From: Chalara sp. BL73
Taxonomy: Eukaryota > Ascomycota > Leotiomycetes > Helotiales
Direction: 5' to 3'
Length of the DNA: 64,000 nt
NCBI GenBank assembly: GCA_918026815.1
Contig: CAKJVC010000164.1
Span: forward strand, 1 to 64,000
Shown here: in pieces, positions 21,706-33,183 of the stretch
How the letters are laid out: the number at the start of each line of letters is the position of its first letter
Position numbering within the stretch: position 1 is the first letter of the stretch
Notes under the pieces: generated by a model
Told to the model about the DNA's origin: nothing
What the model saw: only the letters and a program-made list of their open reading frames with translations
Databases searched by the model: none
Translations under genes and position numbers: made by a program

Positions 21706-23520
21706 ATGGAGGATTTCAAATACTCAGAGTTATTAGGAGACGGGCAGAGTCAAGATATTAGGCTAGTTGAAATACATCCTGGGACAAATGGGCCGTTAAA
21801 ATGCACCCTTCTACATGTCTCTTTGCAGAACCCTCCCGTTTATGAAGCAATCTCATACAGCTGGGATGGAGAAAATCCCAGTATGGCTATTATTTGCAAT
21901 GGATCCGGACTTCAAATCACCTCAAATCTTCACGCAGCACTGCTTCAACTTCGTAACTCCACACAACGGAGGACCGTGTGGGCAGATGCAATATGCATCA
22001 ATCAGATGAACGAAAGCGAGAAAGAAGTGCAAGTACTTGCCATGCGTGACATCTATCAGAAGGCAACACGAGTCCTGATTTGGCTAGGTGAAAGCCGCGA
22101 CGACAGCCATGTTGCTATGGTGTTCATTCGCGAGCTCTTTGAACGTGTTGATCTTAGCCAACCAATAACTTCAAAAAATGCTCTTAAAAATATAATGGGC
22201 GATCAGAAGCATTCCTGGAGCGCTGTAGGCAGGCTGCTTAAGCGAACCTGGTTTCAAAGGGTATGGGTAATCCAAGAGGCAGCGGTACCTTCTACCGCTA
22301 TCGTGCTTTGTGGCGCAGATGAGCTGCCATGGGAGGCGTTAGTCATCCTCGTAATGTATAGTTTTAAGACTATAGACTATCAGAATCTCCCAATCTCTGG
22401 ATATACTGGAGTATTTGCCATTAATACAGCACGTGCGGCGCTGGCGAATTCGGTTCCCCTTGGTCTCTTGGACATTTTAGCAGCAACAAGAGGGTTCTGC
22501 GCTAGCAACGCAAAGGATAAATTATATGCTATCCTAGGTCTTTGCCACAACACCGAACGGGATGACCTCTTAATAATGCCTGATTATAGTATTAACTCAA
22601 CCGAATTCGCCGTGTACAAATCCTTCGCTGTTACTTATTTACGAGAACGCGCTGATCTTACTTTGCTCTTCCATGCTGGCGAGACTGAAGCAACCAGGGC
22701 TGGAAAGATGCCATCATGGGTGCCGGATTGGAGCGTAACGGACTACAGAGTGCCACTGATTGACGAATCCGCTGCTGAGTATCCACATTACAAAGCCACC
22801 GCAAATTCCGTACCATCAATTGAGTTTGGGCATAGTGGTACTCTTAGTTTATCCGGCCATGTTTGCGACACCATTGCTGCGCTAGGTTCCGAAATGCCGA
22901 ATCTAACAAATGCTGTCTTGTCCAAAACCGAAAGCGGTCAACTAATCCGCCTACAGTACGGAATACTACTGGAGTGGGAGAAGATTGTAAACTCTTGCTC
23001 ATCCAAACTCCATCCAAGTGGCGTAACAATATCAAATGCATTTCATCATACCATCCTTGGTGGCTACGTAGGTACAGCAGGCCAGGAAGGCCAGCCAGTA
23101 TCGACTGAGCTCGAATATATGACCTGGACGATGTACATGGTCAAGATCCTCCATACCCTCCACCTAGACGTCTTCCCTGCTGTGCTTACTCTCACAAAGG
23201 ACCTGGCCCAATTTATGAAGCCAGGTATCTGGGGCTCGGACAAGTCACAAGAGAGATACTATTCCATGTGCTTAAGTCTCGGTCGGGCAGTCTCAAAACA
23301 GAGGATCATGGTTTCCAAAGATGGATATATCGGCGTTGTTCCAGCAGCATCAAGTGTAGGGGACAGAATCTCACTTATTAAGGGTGCCAAACTCCCTTTT
23401 ATACTAAGGGAAAATGCGGAAAAAGGTACGTGGAGGCTGATAGGTTGTTGCTATATTCATGGAATGATGCATGGGGAACGCTTTGAAGAGGACAAATATA
23501 AGACTATATTGTTAGAATAG
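21706..23520 (+). CDS. HET-domain protein (heterokaryon-incompatibility family)
   Basis: Single-exon gene, 604 residues from the ATG at 21706; the frame also extends nine bases upstream but without an ATG. The N-terminal third is a complete HET domain (PF06985): YEAISYSW at 46-53, then RTVWADAICINQ, then MRDIYQKATRVLIWLGE, then a WVIQE motif about residue 190. The C-terminal part ends in the typical tail of these proteins (KGAKLPFILRE, GCCYIHGMMHGERF). HET-domain proteins trigger programmed cell death when genetically different hyphae fuse, and many paralogues have unknown partners. No NACHT, ankyrin or other extra domain is fused. A second gene of the same family lies at 39168-41375 on the same strand. 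Intact by reading frame. Confidence 0.92.
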   Translation: MEDFKYSELLGDGQSQDIRLVEIHPGTNGPLKCTLLHVSLQNPPVYEAISYSWDGENPSMAIICNGSGLQITSNLHAALLQLRNSTQRRTVWADAICINQMNESEKEVQVLAMRDIYQKATRVLIWLGESRDDSHVAMVFIRELFERVDLSQPITSKNALKNIMGDQKHSWSAVGRLLKRTWFQRVWVIQEAAVPSTAIVLCGADELPWEALVILVMYSFKTIDYQNLPISGYTGVFAINTARAALANSVPLGLLDILAATRGFCASNAKDKLYAILGLCHNTERDDLLIMPDYSINSTEFAVYKSFAVTYLRERADLTLLFHAGETEATRAGKMPSWVPDWSVTDYRVPLIDESAAEYPHYKATANSVPSIEFGHSGTLSLSGHVCDTIAALGSEMPNLTNAVLSKTESGQLIRLQYGILLEWEKIVNSCSSKLHPSGVTISNAFHHTILGGYVGTAGQEGQPVSTELEYMTWTMYMVKILHTLHLDVFPAVLTLTKDLAQFMKPGIWGSDKSQERYYSMCLSLGRAVSKQRIMVSKDGYIGVVPAASSVGDRISLIKGAKLPFILRENAEKGTWRLIGCCYIHGMMHGERFEEDKYKTILLE

Positions 23521-24962
23521 TTGTTTTATATTATAGAAGCAATAGCATGAGAGCAAGGGTTACAGTATATGTGAGTCCAGTATGAGAGTTAACAGCTACA
23601 AGACCTTGAGGATATGGCCCATGCAGGACAATATTTCCGATGTTCTGAATCCGCAACACTGTTCTGACTAAAAACAGGGTTTCCTGGTTCCTTTTTTATT
23701 GAACTACTTTGTGCTATATTTCTTAACCTTCTATCTACACCGCCATTCCTGGACTGATAAAAACTCGCAGGATCTCAATATTTACGCTCTCTTAGGCATC
23801 CACAATCCCCGTCTACCTTTTTTTTCTCCACTAGACTTGAAGGTGAAGCGTAGCTCCTCCGCCAAATATCAAGTGCCAAGGATTGCGCCAGCGGTCGCTG
23901 AGTTCCAATGGTCTTAATAGTTGAAGAGGCTCTGTGATCCATCCTTGGGAAATGTACCACATTCCCTTCCTTGCATTGCCGAAATTGGACCCGTAGCTTG
24001 ATGACGGCGGCGAGAAAACCTGGCCGGTACCTCGCCTGACCCTATGTTGAATTGGCTACTGCAACACGTCATAGATGAATAGTCTTCCAGATGACGTACC
24101 TGTATGAGTTCATAGCACACGTTCCCATTCCACGATGGCGTGAAATATATTGAAGCTTTGTCCAAAACTAGAATGGTATTCGCTTCCAAACGCTATTAAG
24201 GAGGCTTCGGCATGTAGGAACTGGTGGCATATGGGATCACTTTTCCAAGCCCACACACCACGTATATATATAGATCTTCTTGGATAGAATCAATCAAGAA
24301 ATTGCCTTTTTCTTATTCTTTCTACCTAACCTATGTGACCTCATCTCCACTGTGTAGGTCCTACCGAAAAATCTCGCATTACGATTCTTCGTGTGACTCT
24401 GGCAGTTGAAAATTGAGCAGACGCACAGGTATAACTCTGAAGATGTCGGGGACCCAAGTTCCCAATAAGATCTAGCAACCCAAAGACGAACTTAGGCAAG
24501 GAAATTGGAAATACAGGATCAGTGAGGCAGAACTTGATGCCCCAACCACTTTGTGGAATTAAATCTGTCGCGAAAACATCCAAAATAGACAGACAGATTT
24601 TATCACGAGTTGGAATCGACCGCTAACAGGTAGAACTAACCTGGCTCTATATTCCTCGCAGTTTCTGTCACGAACTGCACTAGCCAGCCTTCATCTGTAT
24701 TATACCTACCGATAGAGACTTCCTCCCATGCTTGTAATTTCACTATACAAAGAAAAAGCTGTCTGCCGCGTATTCGGGAGGAAACCAACCGTGTTATTGC
24801 AGATAGCGAGTTAGGGGTGAGAGGGGTACGGACAGAAAACTTGTGTTATATTGTAATTCTATATGTACTTATTCCAGTAGTAGGTTCGTCATGTCTATCT
24901 AGACAGCGGAGTTTGGGAGGCTCTATCTATATAGTCATCATTCGGAAGCACGACATAGGTTT
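23521..24962. other. Intergenic, convergent genes
   Basis: 1.4 kb between the 3' ends of the HET gene and the O-methyltransferase. Short frames on both strands (for example minus 23914-24189 and 24341-24583) are not recognisable and overlap stops in all other frames. Nothing supported. Confidence 0.5.
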
Positions 24963-26209
24963 TCATTCTAATTCTACTTCGATAACGCTCTCAACGGACT
25001 GTGGCGGTCTCCAAATCTTGACAACCTGCAGCCCTGAATTATGAATGATCTGACTCCATTCACTCTCAGTTCTTTCCTTCGCCGCAAGACACGCCATCAT
25101 GGTGAGGTCCGACGTGGTCACACGTGCTAGCGGCTTGATGTTACTGATTAAGCTCTCATGGATCAGTAGCTTTGAGTATCCCTTTTCCATGGCGCTGGCA
25201 ACGTTCTTGAGAATCTTTACGGCCGAATCATCAGGCCAGTCATGCAACACGTTATGCATGAAATAGATACGCGCACCTTTGACGGGCTGCGGCGTGAAGA
25301 AGTCGTAACTTTGGACTGAGATAGCTTGGTTTACTTGCACGTCCTTGACGACCTCTGATAGGTCTTGCAGAATGAGACTCCCGTCCGGTATATCGGGGTG
25401 GCGCAGGCGAAATTTCTCCAGATCGTGGCCTTTACTACCACCAATATCGACAACGAGTGTACGCTCGGGTTTTCCAGCGCTCACGACTGTTTCAGTGGGA
25501 TACACTTCGGGCCAGGGCGTTAGGTTGTACTTCGAATGGCACTGCATGGCAGCATGGAAGTCGCTAGCCATAGCCGAGTTGGTACCAAGGTCCTGGAATA
25601 AATTGTTGCTGGTCCCTTTCCAGTACTGCCAATTGCAATCATTCACATCAGTGGGATTCCTAAATCCCCTCTCCTTGAGGAAATACGGCAGGCTTTGGAA
25701 CATTGGATTATTAAGTTGACTATAGAATTCTCCGTATACCGCAGACAAGGCAGGATCGGCGGCCAGAGCGGTGGCCCAAGGCGTGGGAGCGAAAGTATCT
25801 TCGGCAGTCTCGACAACAAGGTGCTGTCCCGATAATTGCCGAATCATGCGCTCTGCTCGGTGACACAAGGTTCAGTCATTTTTGAGATCAGGGATTAGGG
25901 AGATACAGTAATCAACGTACTAATAAGCAATTCATCCGCCCCTGTGAGCTCTGCCAGCTCTGCACATGTCTTGGACAATCCCCCACACTCCGCCCATTTC
26001 TTGAAGATGCCAGCATCGATGAGAGTTTTAATGGCCGCGTTCGTTGCGCCGTTCACCCAATTATGATCCCATACGATGTCCCAGGGCGATTGAACCCTTC
26101 GCAGCGCTTCGAAGAGTGCATCTCTGGCACGAACCCGCTCAGCCTCGTTCGCAAACGAGCTTCTACTAATTCCCTCGAGGTTCGCAATCAACTGGTCCGC
26201 GGATGCCAT
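24963..26209 (-). CDS. S-adenosylmethionine-dependent O-methyltransferase (COMT-like)
   Basis: Two exons on the minus strand, 26209-25921 and 25852-24963 (intron 68 bp, donor GTACGT, acceptor CAG), give 392 residues. The N-terminal part is a winged-helix dimerisation domain. The methyltransferase core follows: SAM motif I DIGGSKG at 232-238, DLSEVV about 260, and the PQPVKGARIYFMHNVLHDWPDD region, whose His300 is at the usual catalytic-base position. Class I plant-type O-methyltransferases of fungi methylate phenolic or enol hydroxyls of polyketides and other metabolites. It is the left-most member of the putative terpene locus. Substrate cannot be told. The start is the ATG 49 bp into a longer frame, chosen because it gives the normal N-terminus. 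Confidence 0.9.
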
Positions 26210-27974
26210 CTTTTTTGGATTTGTACAGCTGTGAAAATAGAACAGACTCAAAGTACGTAACAGGAAGTAAGTATACGAAAAGCAATGCAGAGAACCAAGG
26301 GTGGGGGACTAGGAAAGGCACACTTTGCGCGATCCAACTCCAACACACTGGGACTTTGGTTGGAGCAACCGAGGACGATGATCCATGTCCATTCCTCCAA
26401 AAGAAATTTAGGAAAACAATGTGCCAGGGGTAAACTGTCAACTTCACTTTACAGCATTGCAATTGCAGATCAATGCTCGTGCAGACGTGAGGCGACAAAA
26501 TTGGATGCGGCGCTCAAGAATCCCATCATTGCACCGGCCTGCAAAAGGAAAATCAACTTTGGATTTTGTGCTTGAAGCTACAAATCCTGCCTTCCACGCG
26601 GGGCGCCAGGTCAGGTCAGGTCACGTAATTATCGGGCTGCCCTAAGCAGGGCCACTTAGTGCCATCCGGAGCGTTCTCCTCTCCTCTCCAAGCGAGCTAC
26701 TTTCTCCATTTCCCTCCATCCAACCATTCACAGGGTTGTACATGTACGGTGCTGTAAAATACGTAAGCTACTATTCTGACCTATCAAACCGCTTTCTTTT
26801 CCTGCCGCGCCGAGTGAAACACAACTTCTTTTTTATTTGGGCGGAATCTCTTTACTTAGCTTATCCTCGCCCCTGGCTCCCTCGGCCGTTCAAACCCTGG
26901 AAGACATAATTTATAGGCAACAATTAAGAATTGTGGATTGGCTACAAGATCCGCAGTCCTGTAAGTAAGTACTTTACTTAGTATTGATTTGCCCAGTTTT
27001 GTACTGTACAACTTAAGTATCATTCGTGATGGCGGCCCAATCAAAAGCTCGTACTATACTGTAACCGAGAAAAGCCCTCCTCCTCCCCACCCCCACGTAT
27101 CATCCTGCTGCATGAGGAAAGTGATGGGAAACTCGCAATACTGGGAAAGTACGATGGAAGAATTTATTTGCCAAGGCGGAAGCGAACAAATGGGGTAGCC
27201 CCACCCCCTGCCTTAAGTCCGCGGAATAGCCTCCCGGCTTCAAAAGACCAAAAACCAAGAGACCCAGCCTCAAGGTTCAAGCCTTGGGCTGCTCACTACT
27301 CCGTTGAGCGGTTTCCCCTTGTAGATAGCCAATCAAAGCATATTCCCTTCTTCGATTTGCCAATGCCCAACTGCAAGAACATCACCTTCACCTGGAAACT
27401 TCATACAATCCCCAAGATACTGTATAACATATGCTATCTGTTGCTGTTGTCACATTGCTAAATTCTTCTGTGATTGAAATCAATATGGACGTTAGAAGTT
27501 AGATATTTGATTGCGGTATGGAGAAGCGGGATGTTTGATCGCCGTACGAAAAGCTATGTGGAATCGGAGCAGCGTCGTGTTGCTCGGGGTGCATCCATAC
27601 ATTCTACTACAGTATTGCATGACTACCGCCTGTACTGGGACAGATCAGCAATGCTATTCTACAGTCTGTCAAACTACCCGGCAAGTAAGCAAAGTGGGCC
27701 TAAGTTACAGTATCTGCCAGGAACGAGCTTCCCCCTGCTCAGCACCGGCAAATTATGCAGCCTCCACTCCAGAGTGATCACTGATATACCAGGGAGGACT
27801 ACCTTCACACCACGAAATACCAACATTCTTTCTGGTCGGGGGATTTTTGGACGGGAGGTATCACCAATTTTCATATCTTCGTACACTTGGGCAGCCGGTG
27901 TTCTAGAGTGGTTCCTTGCTACTGAGAAGTTTTTAGAGAGATAAATTGATTTACCAGGAAATAAGGCCACACAC
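26210..27974. other. Divergent intergenic region (methyltransferase / rhodopsin-like gene)
   Basis: 1.8 kb shared upstream region of two divergently transcribed genes. Overlapping frames on both strands up to 157 codons exist but none looks coding or recognisable. Contains a C/T-rich stretch at 26660-26720. No gene supported. Confidence 0.45.
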
Positions 27975-29156
27975 ATGGCCTTATGGGAAGAAGACAACTA
28001 CGGCATCCTGGCCGACCGGGCCTGTTGGGTACTATTCGCACTTACAAGCTGTCTGTCAACACCCCTCACTCCGTTTCTTGAAATGCGATTGCCTTGGTGC
28101 TGACTTAATTTCTTTGTAGTTATTGTTGGACTCCGGGTCATCTGCCGTGTGCGCCTCGTTCATGGGAAGGGAATGTTGGGTAGCTTAGGCCTCGACGACT
28201 ATATCACCGTAATTTGTGTCGCAATCCTTCTGATTACCTGTATCCTCGTGACTATCGGTTCACATCACGGCCTCGGAAGACATATAGCCAGCCTGGAGCC
28301 TGCGGAGAGCGTGCAGGCGCTGAAGTGGAATGTCATCATCAGCTCCATTTTGATTTGGAGCTTCTCATTGCCCAAGTTCGCCATTATTGCTATCCTAAAG
28401 CGCATTCTCAACTACGGCCGCAAGACGACAATTCTGTTCTGGGGACTTGCCCTCTCTTCACAAGCCTGCATCTTGGCCACCTCAATCTGGTGGTTTAAGC
28501 AATGTACACCGGTTGAGTATGGATGGGACAGGAGTATCGGGGGAACTTGTGCTCCTGTAAAAGTGCTGGCTGATCTCGGATACTTTACGTCTGCCTACTC
28601 AGCTTTTCTCGACATTTTCTTTGCACTCTATCCGATCCCACTCGTCATGCGACTGAATATGCCCCTTAAGTCCCGTATCGCAGTCTCTATTGCTCTCGGG
28701 CTTAGCGCGCTGGCTTGCATCGTGTCGATCTACAAGCTAGCAATTTTTGGGCAGGTTTTTGAGATTCTGGCGGTCGATCCGACATGTGAGACTTCTACCC
28801 TTCTCCCTTGTCATTCTTGCCCCTTCGAATGAAATCTAACCAGAGCAAATTTTAAAGATCCGGTCCCCTATCTTGATATCCTCGGCGTCGCAGAGGGCTC
28901 TATCCTGCTTATTTGCGCGTCTCTTCCAACACTAGGTCCTTTATTCCGCTTCGCGAAAGGAACGCTTATTAGCAAGGACAGCAGTAGAAGCACACTCAAT
29001 CAGTCTAGGGATAATACTCAGGGTCGCTCTGGTGGCGTCAGCGACGATAGTTGGGCCAATTTCAAGGGCACTAAACTGGAGGATCCAGAGCGGGGATCGA
29101 CTGGCATGGCTTCGAGCGTGGATGATATCCCTCTTGTTCCAACCTTTAAGCAGTAA
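27975..29156 (+). CDS. Fungal rhodopsin-like (SAT4-type) integral membrane protein 1
   Basis: Three exons, 27975-28050, 28120-28785 and 28858-29156, give 346 residues. Introns are 69 and 72 bp; the first donor is GTCTGT, weak but also used elsewhere in the window. Seven hydrophobic helices are visible, with family landmarks of the fungal rhodopsin domain (PF20684): VGLRVICRVRLVHG and LGLDDYI after helix 2, CTPVEYGWDRSIGGTC in the third loop, and ILGVAEGSILLICASLPTLGPLFR at the last helix. The cytoplasmic tail is polar and serine-rich. These proteins lack a retinal lysine and are relatives of Pth11-like receptors; sensing or membrane organisation is proposed for the family. It is convergent with a second family member at 30242-31787. 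Splice sites of exon 1 are the least certain part. Confidence 0.85.
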
Positions 29157-30241
29157 AATTACCGAGCAACATTAGTACATATCCATAGCAGCATTCTGCA
29201 AGGATTAAAAGAAAGAGGTGATTTACGAGAGGCACTTTGTGAAATAGGGTATCTACGACATATAATGAACATAGTACTGCATAAACGATGTTCCACTACT
29301 CTGCGGTACGGAAATGACGCTACGGCCAACAAAAGTAAATGAAGCTTTTATTCATGCAGATGTGACTACTCCTGACCCATGTCAGATGAACAATGGAACA
29401 CCGTTAAAGCGGATGGGACGATGGAGGTGAGGATTGAGATGCCTCTATCGAAGCATTCAAGTTCACAGACTTCAGTGGGCCTTCCCAGACGAAGACGATA
29501 CCTTTTAGAACCCCCTGCCTCCATGATTAAGTTGGGAATGATTCTAACCTGGTGGTTTTTGTGTCGGAGCTTTCTTAGTATGCACCCTCCGCTTAACGCC
29601 ATGTCTGATATACTCTTCCGGTTTGGGTCACATAAAATGAGGGACGCCAACTCTGACGGGGTAGCACATTTGACCATGAAGCCCCTTCTCCCTTGAAAAG
29701 ACATGCAAATTCTTGCTTCCTATCCCGCCATGGTGGATAGCTTAGAACACTAGTGTAAATATAATGTGGTAGTCATATAAGGGATCGTTGATCGCCATAG
29801 TGTTATAAAGTGTTGCAGTTCTAAGTATCACATCCAGTATTAATGTAAAACGCTAGTTAGTTACTTTAGCTTTATTAATCGAGTAGCCAACTGATTATGT
29901 TAACTGAATTTAATCTTGTTTCAAAAATCTTTACAATTTAGTTATCTCCTTAAACTATTTTTCTCAATGCCAACTGTTACGTTGCTATAAATATGATGCC
30001 TAGCATCGAGCTGGCTATCATGGATACAGGCAATAACCTGGAACTTCACAATAAAGCGCAATGGTCTACAATTTTGCGGCAAAATATCTTCATTATAACA
30101 TGTCGAACTTGTATTTGCTCAAGATACATGGTAAGGCATTGATCATACTTTTATTGGCGCACTGTACTGAGCACTCTTGCCTTCTATATATAATTTACAC
30201 AAAATATCCCTACACAACTAACTTTTCTGTTTAGATTTTAT
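29157..30241. other. Intergenic between two convergent membrane-protein genes
   Basis: 1.1 kb; overlapping open frames on both strands at 29366-29704 are complementary shadows without recognisable content. From 29740 to 30240 the DNA is AT-rich and stop-laden. Confidence 0.5.
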
Positions 30242-31787
30242 TCAACCCCTTGAAACAGTCCAGTCGGTTTGGACTTTAATCCGAGAGGCAGGTAGACTAG
30301 ACGTTAACCTCCTCTCCGAACCACGATCATCGTCATCCCCTGAGTTTTCATCAGAGGACGGTTTACTACCCTTGTTGGCATTGCCACTGCTGTAATCGCC
30401 CATCTGCCAAGTGTCCGCATTTTGGGACCCGGGTGCATATGGCCGCGTGGGAGCCATCTTGCGTGATGGGTTTTTGGAAGCGTATCGATTACCCGTCCCT
30501 TCTTCAAGCAGAGATGACGACATCTTCTGCTTGTACCGCTTATAGAATGGTCGAAGCAAGGGAATACTGTTACAAAAAAACGGGATCAGCCAGTTCCTAT
30601 CAAGGGATGGTACAAGCACGACAAGGAATGTGGTGCGAACTCACCTAACCGCAAGGATTCCAAAGTCGATTTCCAAGATACCGAGTAATACCGCTATGTC
30701 CATGGTTCCAGTTAGGTTTGTCGATACGGCGATTTTGTAAAGATTCGCGAGGCGGGCACAGCTTAGAGCAACAGTGCTTTTGCAAAAGTTTCACGGTCAG
30801 CTGTCATACACTCAGCTACGTGTGGAAGGAGCAGATACTCACCCGAGTCCGAGGAGGAAACACAAGGTCAAGGCTGCCTTTTCAGCAGACCGCATCTTCA
30901 AGTTCCAAATGGTGTACATTGGTAAGGCCATGATCCAGAAGTCCGAAAAGATGTTTGTCACCACCACACTGGTGTAGAGTGCCAGCTGGTCCCCACAGGT
31001 TGGATTCTGGTCAGCAGGTATTGCTCGATCCCACTGATATCGCACAGGCTTGCAGAGGAAGATTAAGGCTAGCTCATGGGCAACAACCCAAACCACCGTC
31101 ATTGCAATGCTGAATTTGATGAGGAGTTGCATCCTTGGGGTCGGAAACACACGTAGATAGAATGCTAGAAGGCTACATTTGACCATAGCGAGTGCTTTGA
31201 GATACACTAGAGTGAAACCGATGAGCATCTTCAGAATCGGATCAGTGAACGCAAATTTGACGACTGTAATTGGGTCGCGGTCTTACCTTGAGAATCTGAG
31301 GAGTGTTGAACAAAACTGTCATTTAAAACCGGCTAGTTAGCGTCAACCGACTTATTGTTTCCCAGCAAGGGGCTGTCCACACAATAGAATTCGAGACTTA
31401 CGTTGTTCAAAATATGGCTCCGTTGGCAGTAAATCGTGGCCTTCGCCAATACTCGCCCCTGAAATCAAACAGATGATCAGGTCAAGGTTCCTGACTTATA
31501 CTCCAGTGGTACAAAGTGACTTACAAACACCTTCCATAGCCAACAATGTGACAGCCATAAGCTGCAATTCGAGTCAATCTTCGGAAGACCTAAAGAATGC
31601 GAACTGGAGGGCTACGCACCGTCGCGAGAATCACCAAATAATCATCCCATCCCAAGCCAATACCTCGAACACGACCAAGAATTCGCAGTCCTACGACTAA
31701 CAGCACAAAGACGGTGACAACTACATGTGCTGCGATCTCCCCTTGTATCCTTGGTACAATTGGTATCGTTATGTAGTCGGCCGCCAT
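30242..31787 (-). CDS. Fungal rhodopsin-like (SAT4-type) integral membrane protein 2
   Basis: Seven exons on the minus strand: 31787-31620, 31561-31525, 31458-31402, 31315-31287, 31228-30843, 30776-30645, 30566-30242. All introns are 58-86 bp, GT-AG, and the total is 1134 nt, 377 residues. Two exons are tiny (37 and 29 nt), which explains why simple frame-finding breaks it up. Seven-helix topology is complete: VGLRILGRVRGIGLGWDDYLVI, then FNTPQILK and KCSLLAFYLRVF, then CKPVRYQWD with a following cysteine, then NIFSDFWIMALPMYTIW, then VLLGILEIDFGILAVSIPLLRPFYKRY. The tail is long, polar and acidic. Same family as the gene at 27975 but clearly diverged, so it is not a recent tandem copy. Role in the locus unknown. 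Confidence 0.85.
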
Positions 31788-33183
31788 GACGAGGTCGAGT
31801 AAAGGAGGAGCAGAAGAAGAAAGATTTGGAAGTGTGTTAGAACCTCAGCTCTTTTGGATACGTAGGTACGCGAGTACTCCTAATCTTACGATTCCATCTA
31901 TATATCGTGATTGGCTCGCTCTCCTAAATCACTTATGCATAGTTCCTTTAAGGCTTTTAGGAGACACCGTAACCTTCAACAAATTAGAATCGGGCCTACA
32001 GCAGTAGGGATTCCTGATTGGAGGCAAATTTGTATCATTGTTGATCGAGAAAATGTTTCCAATGAAGGCTTTCCGTCCTGGCTAGGTTGAATCAACGTCC
32101 AGCCACTGGCCTAAGCGGGATTTGATCCCACTAAAAACTGACACCTCCAACAATCGGCTTTTGCTGTAGTGAGAAATAAGCTGCAGGAGTGCGGCAAACG
32201 GCACAGCGGCGCGTCCCTTGGCTTGCCAAGTGTGCAGACGAGTGCAACTGTTACATGGGTCTCTTAACTAATCATGTTTACTGTGTGTTGTTTGGCTCGC
32301 GAATAGCTTGGCAACGCTTACTCTGTACGTCATCTGCGAGAATCCGCTGGCATACAAAAGTAGTGTAATGAAGATGAAGTAGTGTACGACAATGCGGGTA
32401 GATGTGGGGGCCCAAAGAGAAAATTTTCGAGTACAGTCAGTATACAAAGAAGCAATGCTGTTTTTTCTACTCGCTAAAAACCGCCAGCTATTGCGGACCC
32501 TTGTTATGTCTACGATTATAGCACAACATTTAGTGTAGGAGGCGTGTGGTTAGATAAGGTATGCTGTACTACGCCTCGAAAACAAAATTATGGTCTATTT
32601 TCTTGCTGGACCCATTAAAGGTAGCTTTGCTTCAAAAATACAGGTAGTTTTCTGGAAATGAGTTGGCATTTACGACTAGTGAAGAGGAAATTTGGGTCGA
32701 GGCGACAGCTCTACTGGGGGGAGTGATGGCCAGTTGATAACTTACAAATACCACATCAGGCTATCCTCCACTGACCCGGAAGTCATACGTGGCCAAGATA
32801 ATACTCCACCGTCACTTAGGCATGATATTGTCTGTTCGCAACTCATCCACAAGACGCAGGGCAACCAGTCTACAGGGCTTTGCGAGATTGCGATTATGGA
32901 AGAGATCTGCATGTCCCGCACAGATACGCGTTGCTCCTCCCCAGTATTTTCAATCCACCCGGATACAATTGAACTTCCGGACAGGGGTTTGATTTACCAA
33001 CGCCAAGTGTTTCTTTACGAAGTAGGAGGTTACTTGCTACAGGGGCATCTGGTTAGGGGTCGTACGAGCTTGTCAACCCACCCCACAAAGTTCACGTGGA
33101 ATCTTGGCGTGCGAATACAATTACAGCTGTTTCATACATCTTTGTCAAGCGGGCTCCCTTCATAAGTCATTTAGCAGGAAGTC
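31788..33183. other. Divergent intergenic region (rhodopsin-like 2 / P450)
   Basis: 1.4 kb. The plus strand holds an open frame of 157 codons at 32692-33165, but it lacks an ATG near its head and has no recognisable content. Otherwise non-coding; presumably the shared promoter of the two flanking genes. Confidence 0.45.

Noticed and set aside
27474..27944. 157-codon plus-strand frame upstream of rhodopsin-like gene 1
   Set aside because: Overlaps equally long frames on the other strand, has no recognisable content and lies in a divergent promoter region.
29366..29704. 112-codon minus-strand frame with a 105-codon shadow on the plus strand
   Set aside because: Both frames are complementary and neither resembles a protein family; likely chance.
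32692..33165. 157-codon plus-strand frame before the P450
   Set aside because: No ATG near its head, no domain, composition unlike neighbouring exons.
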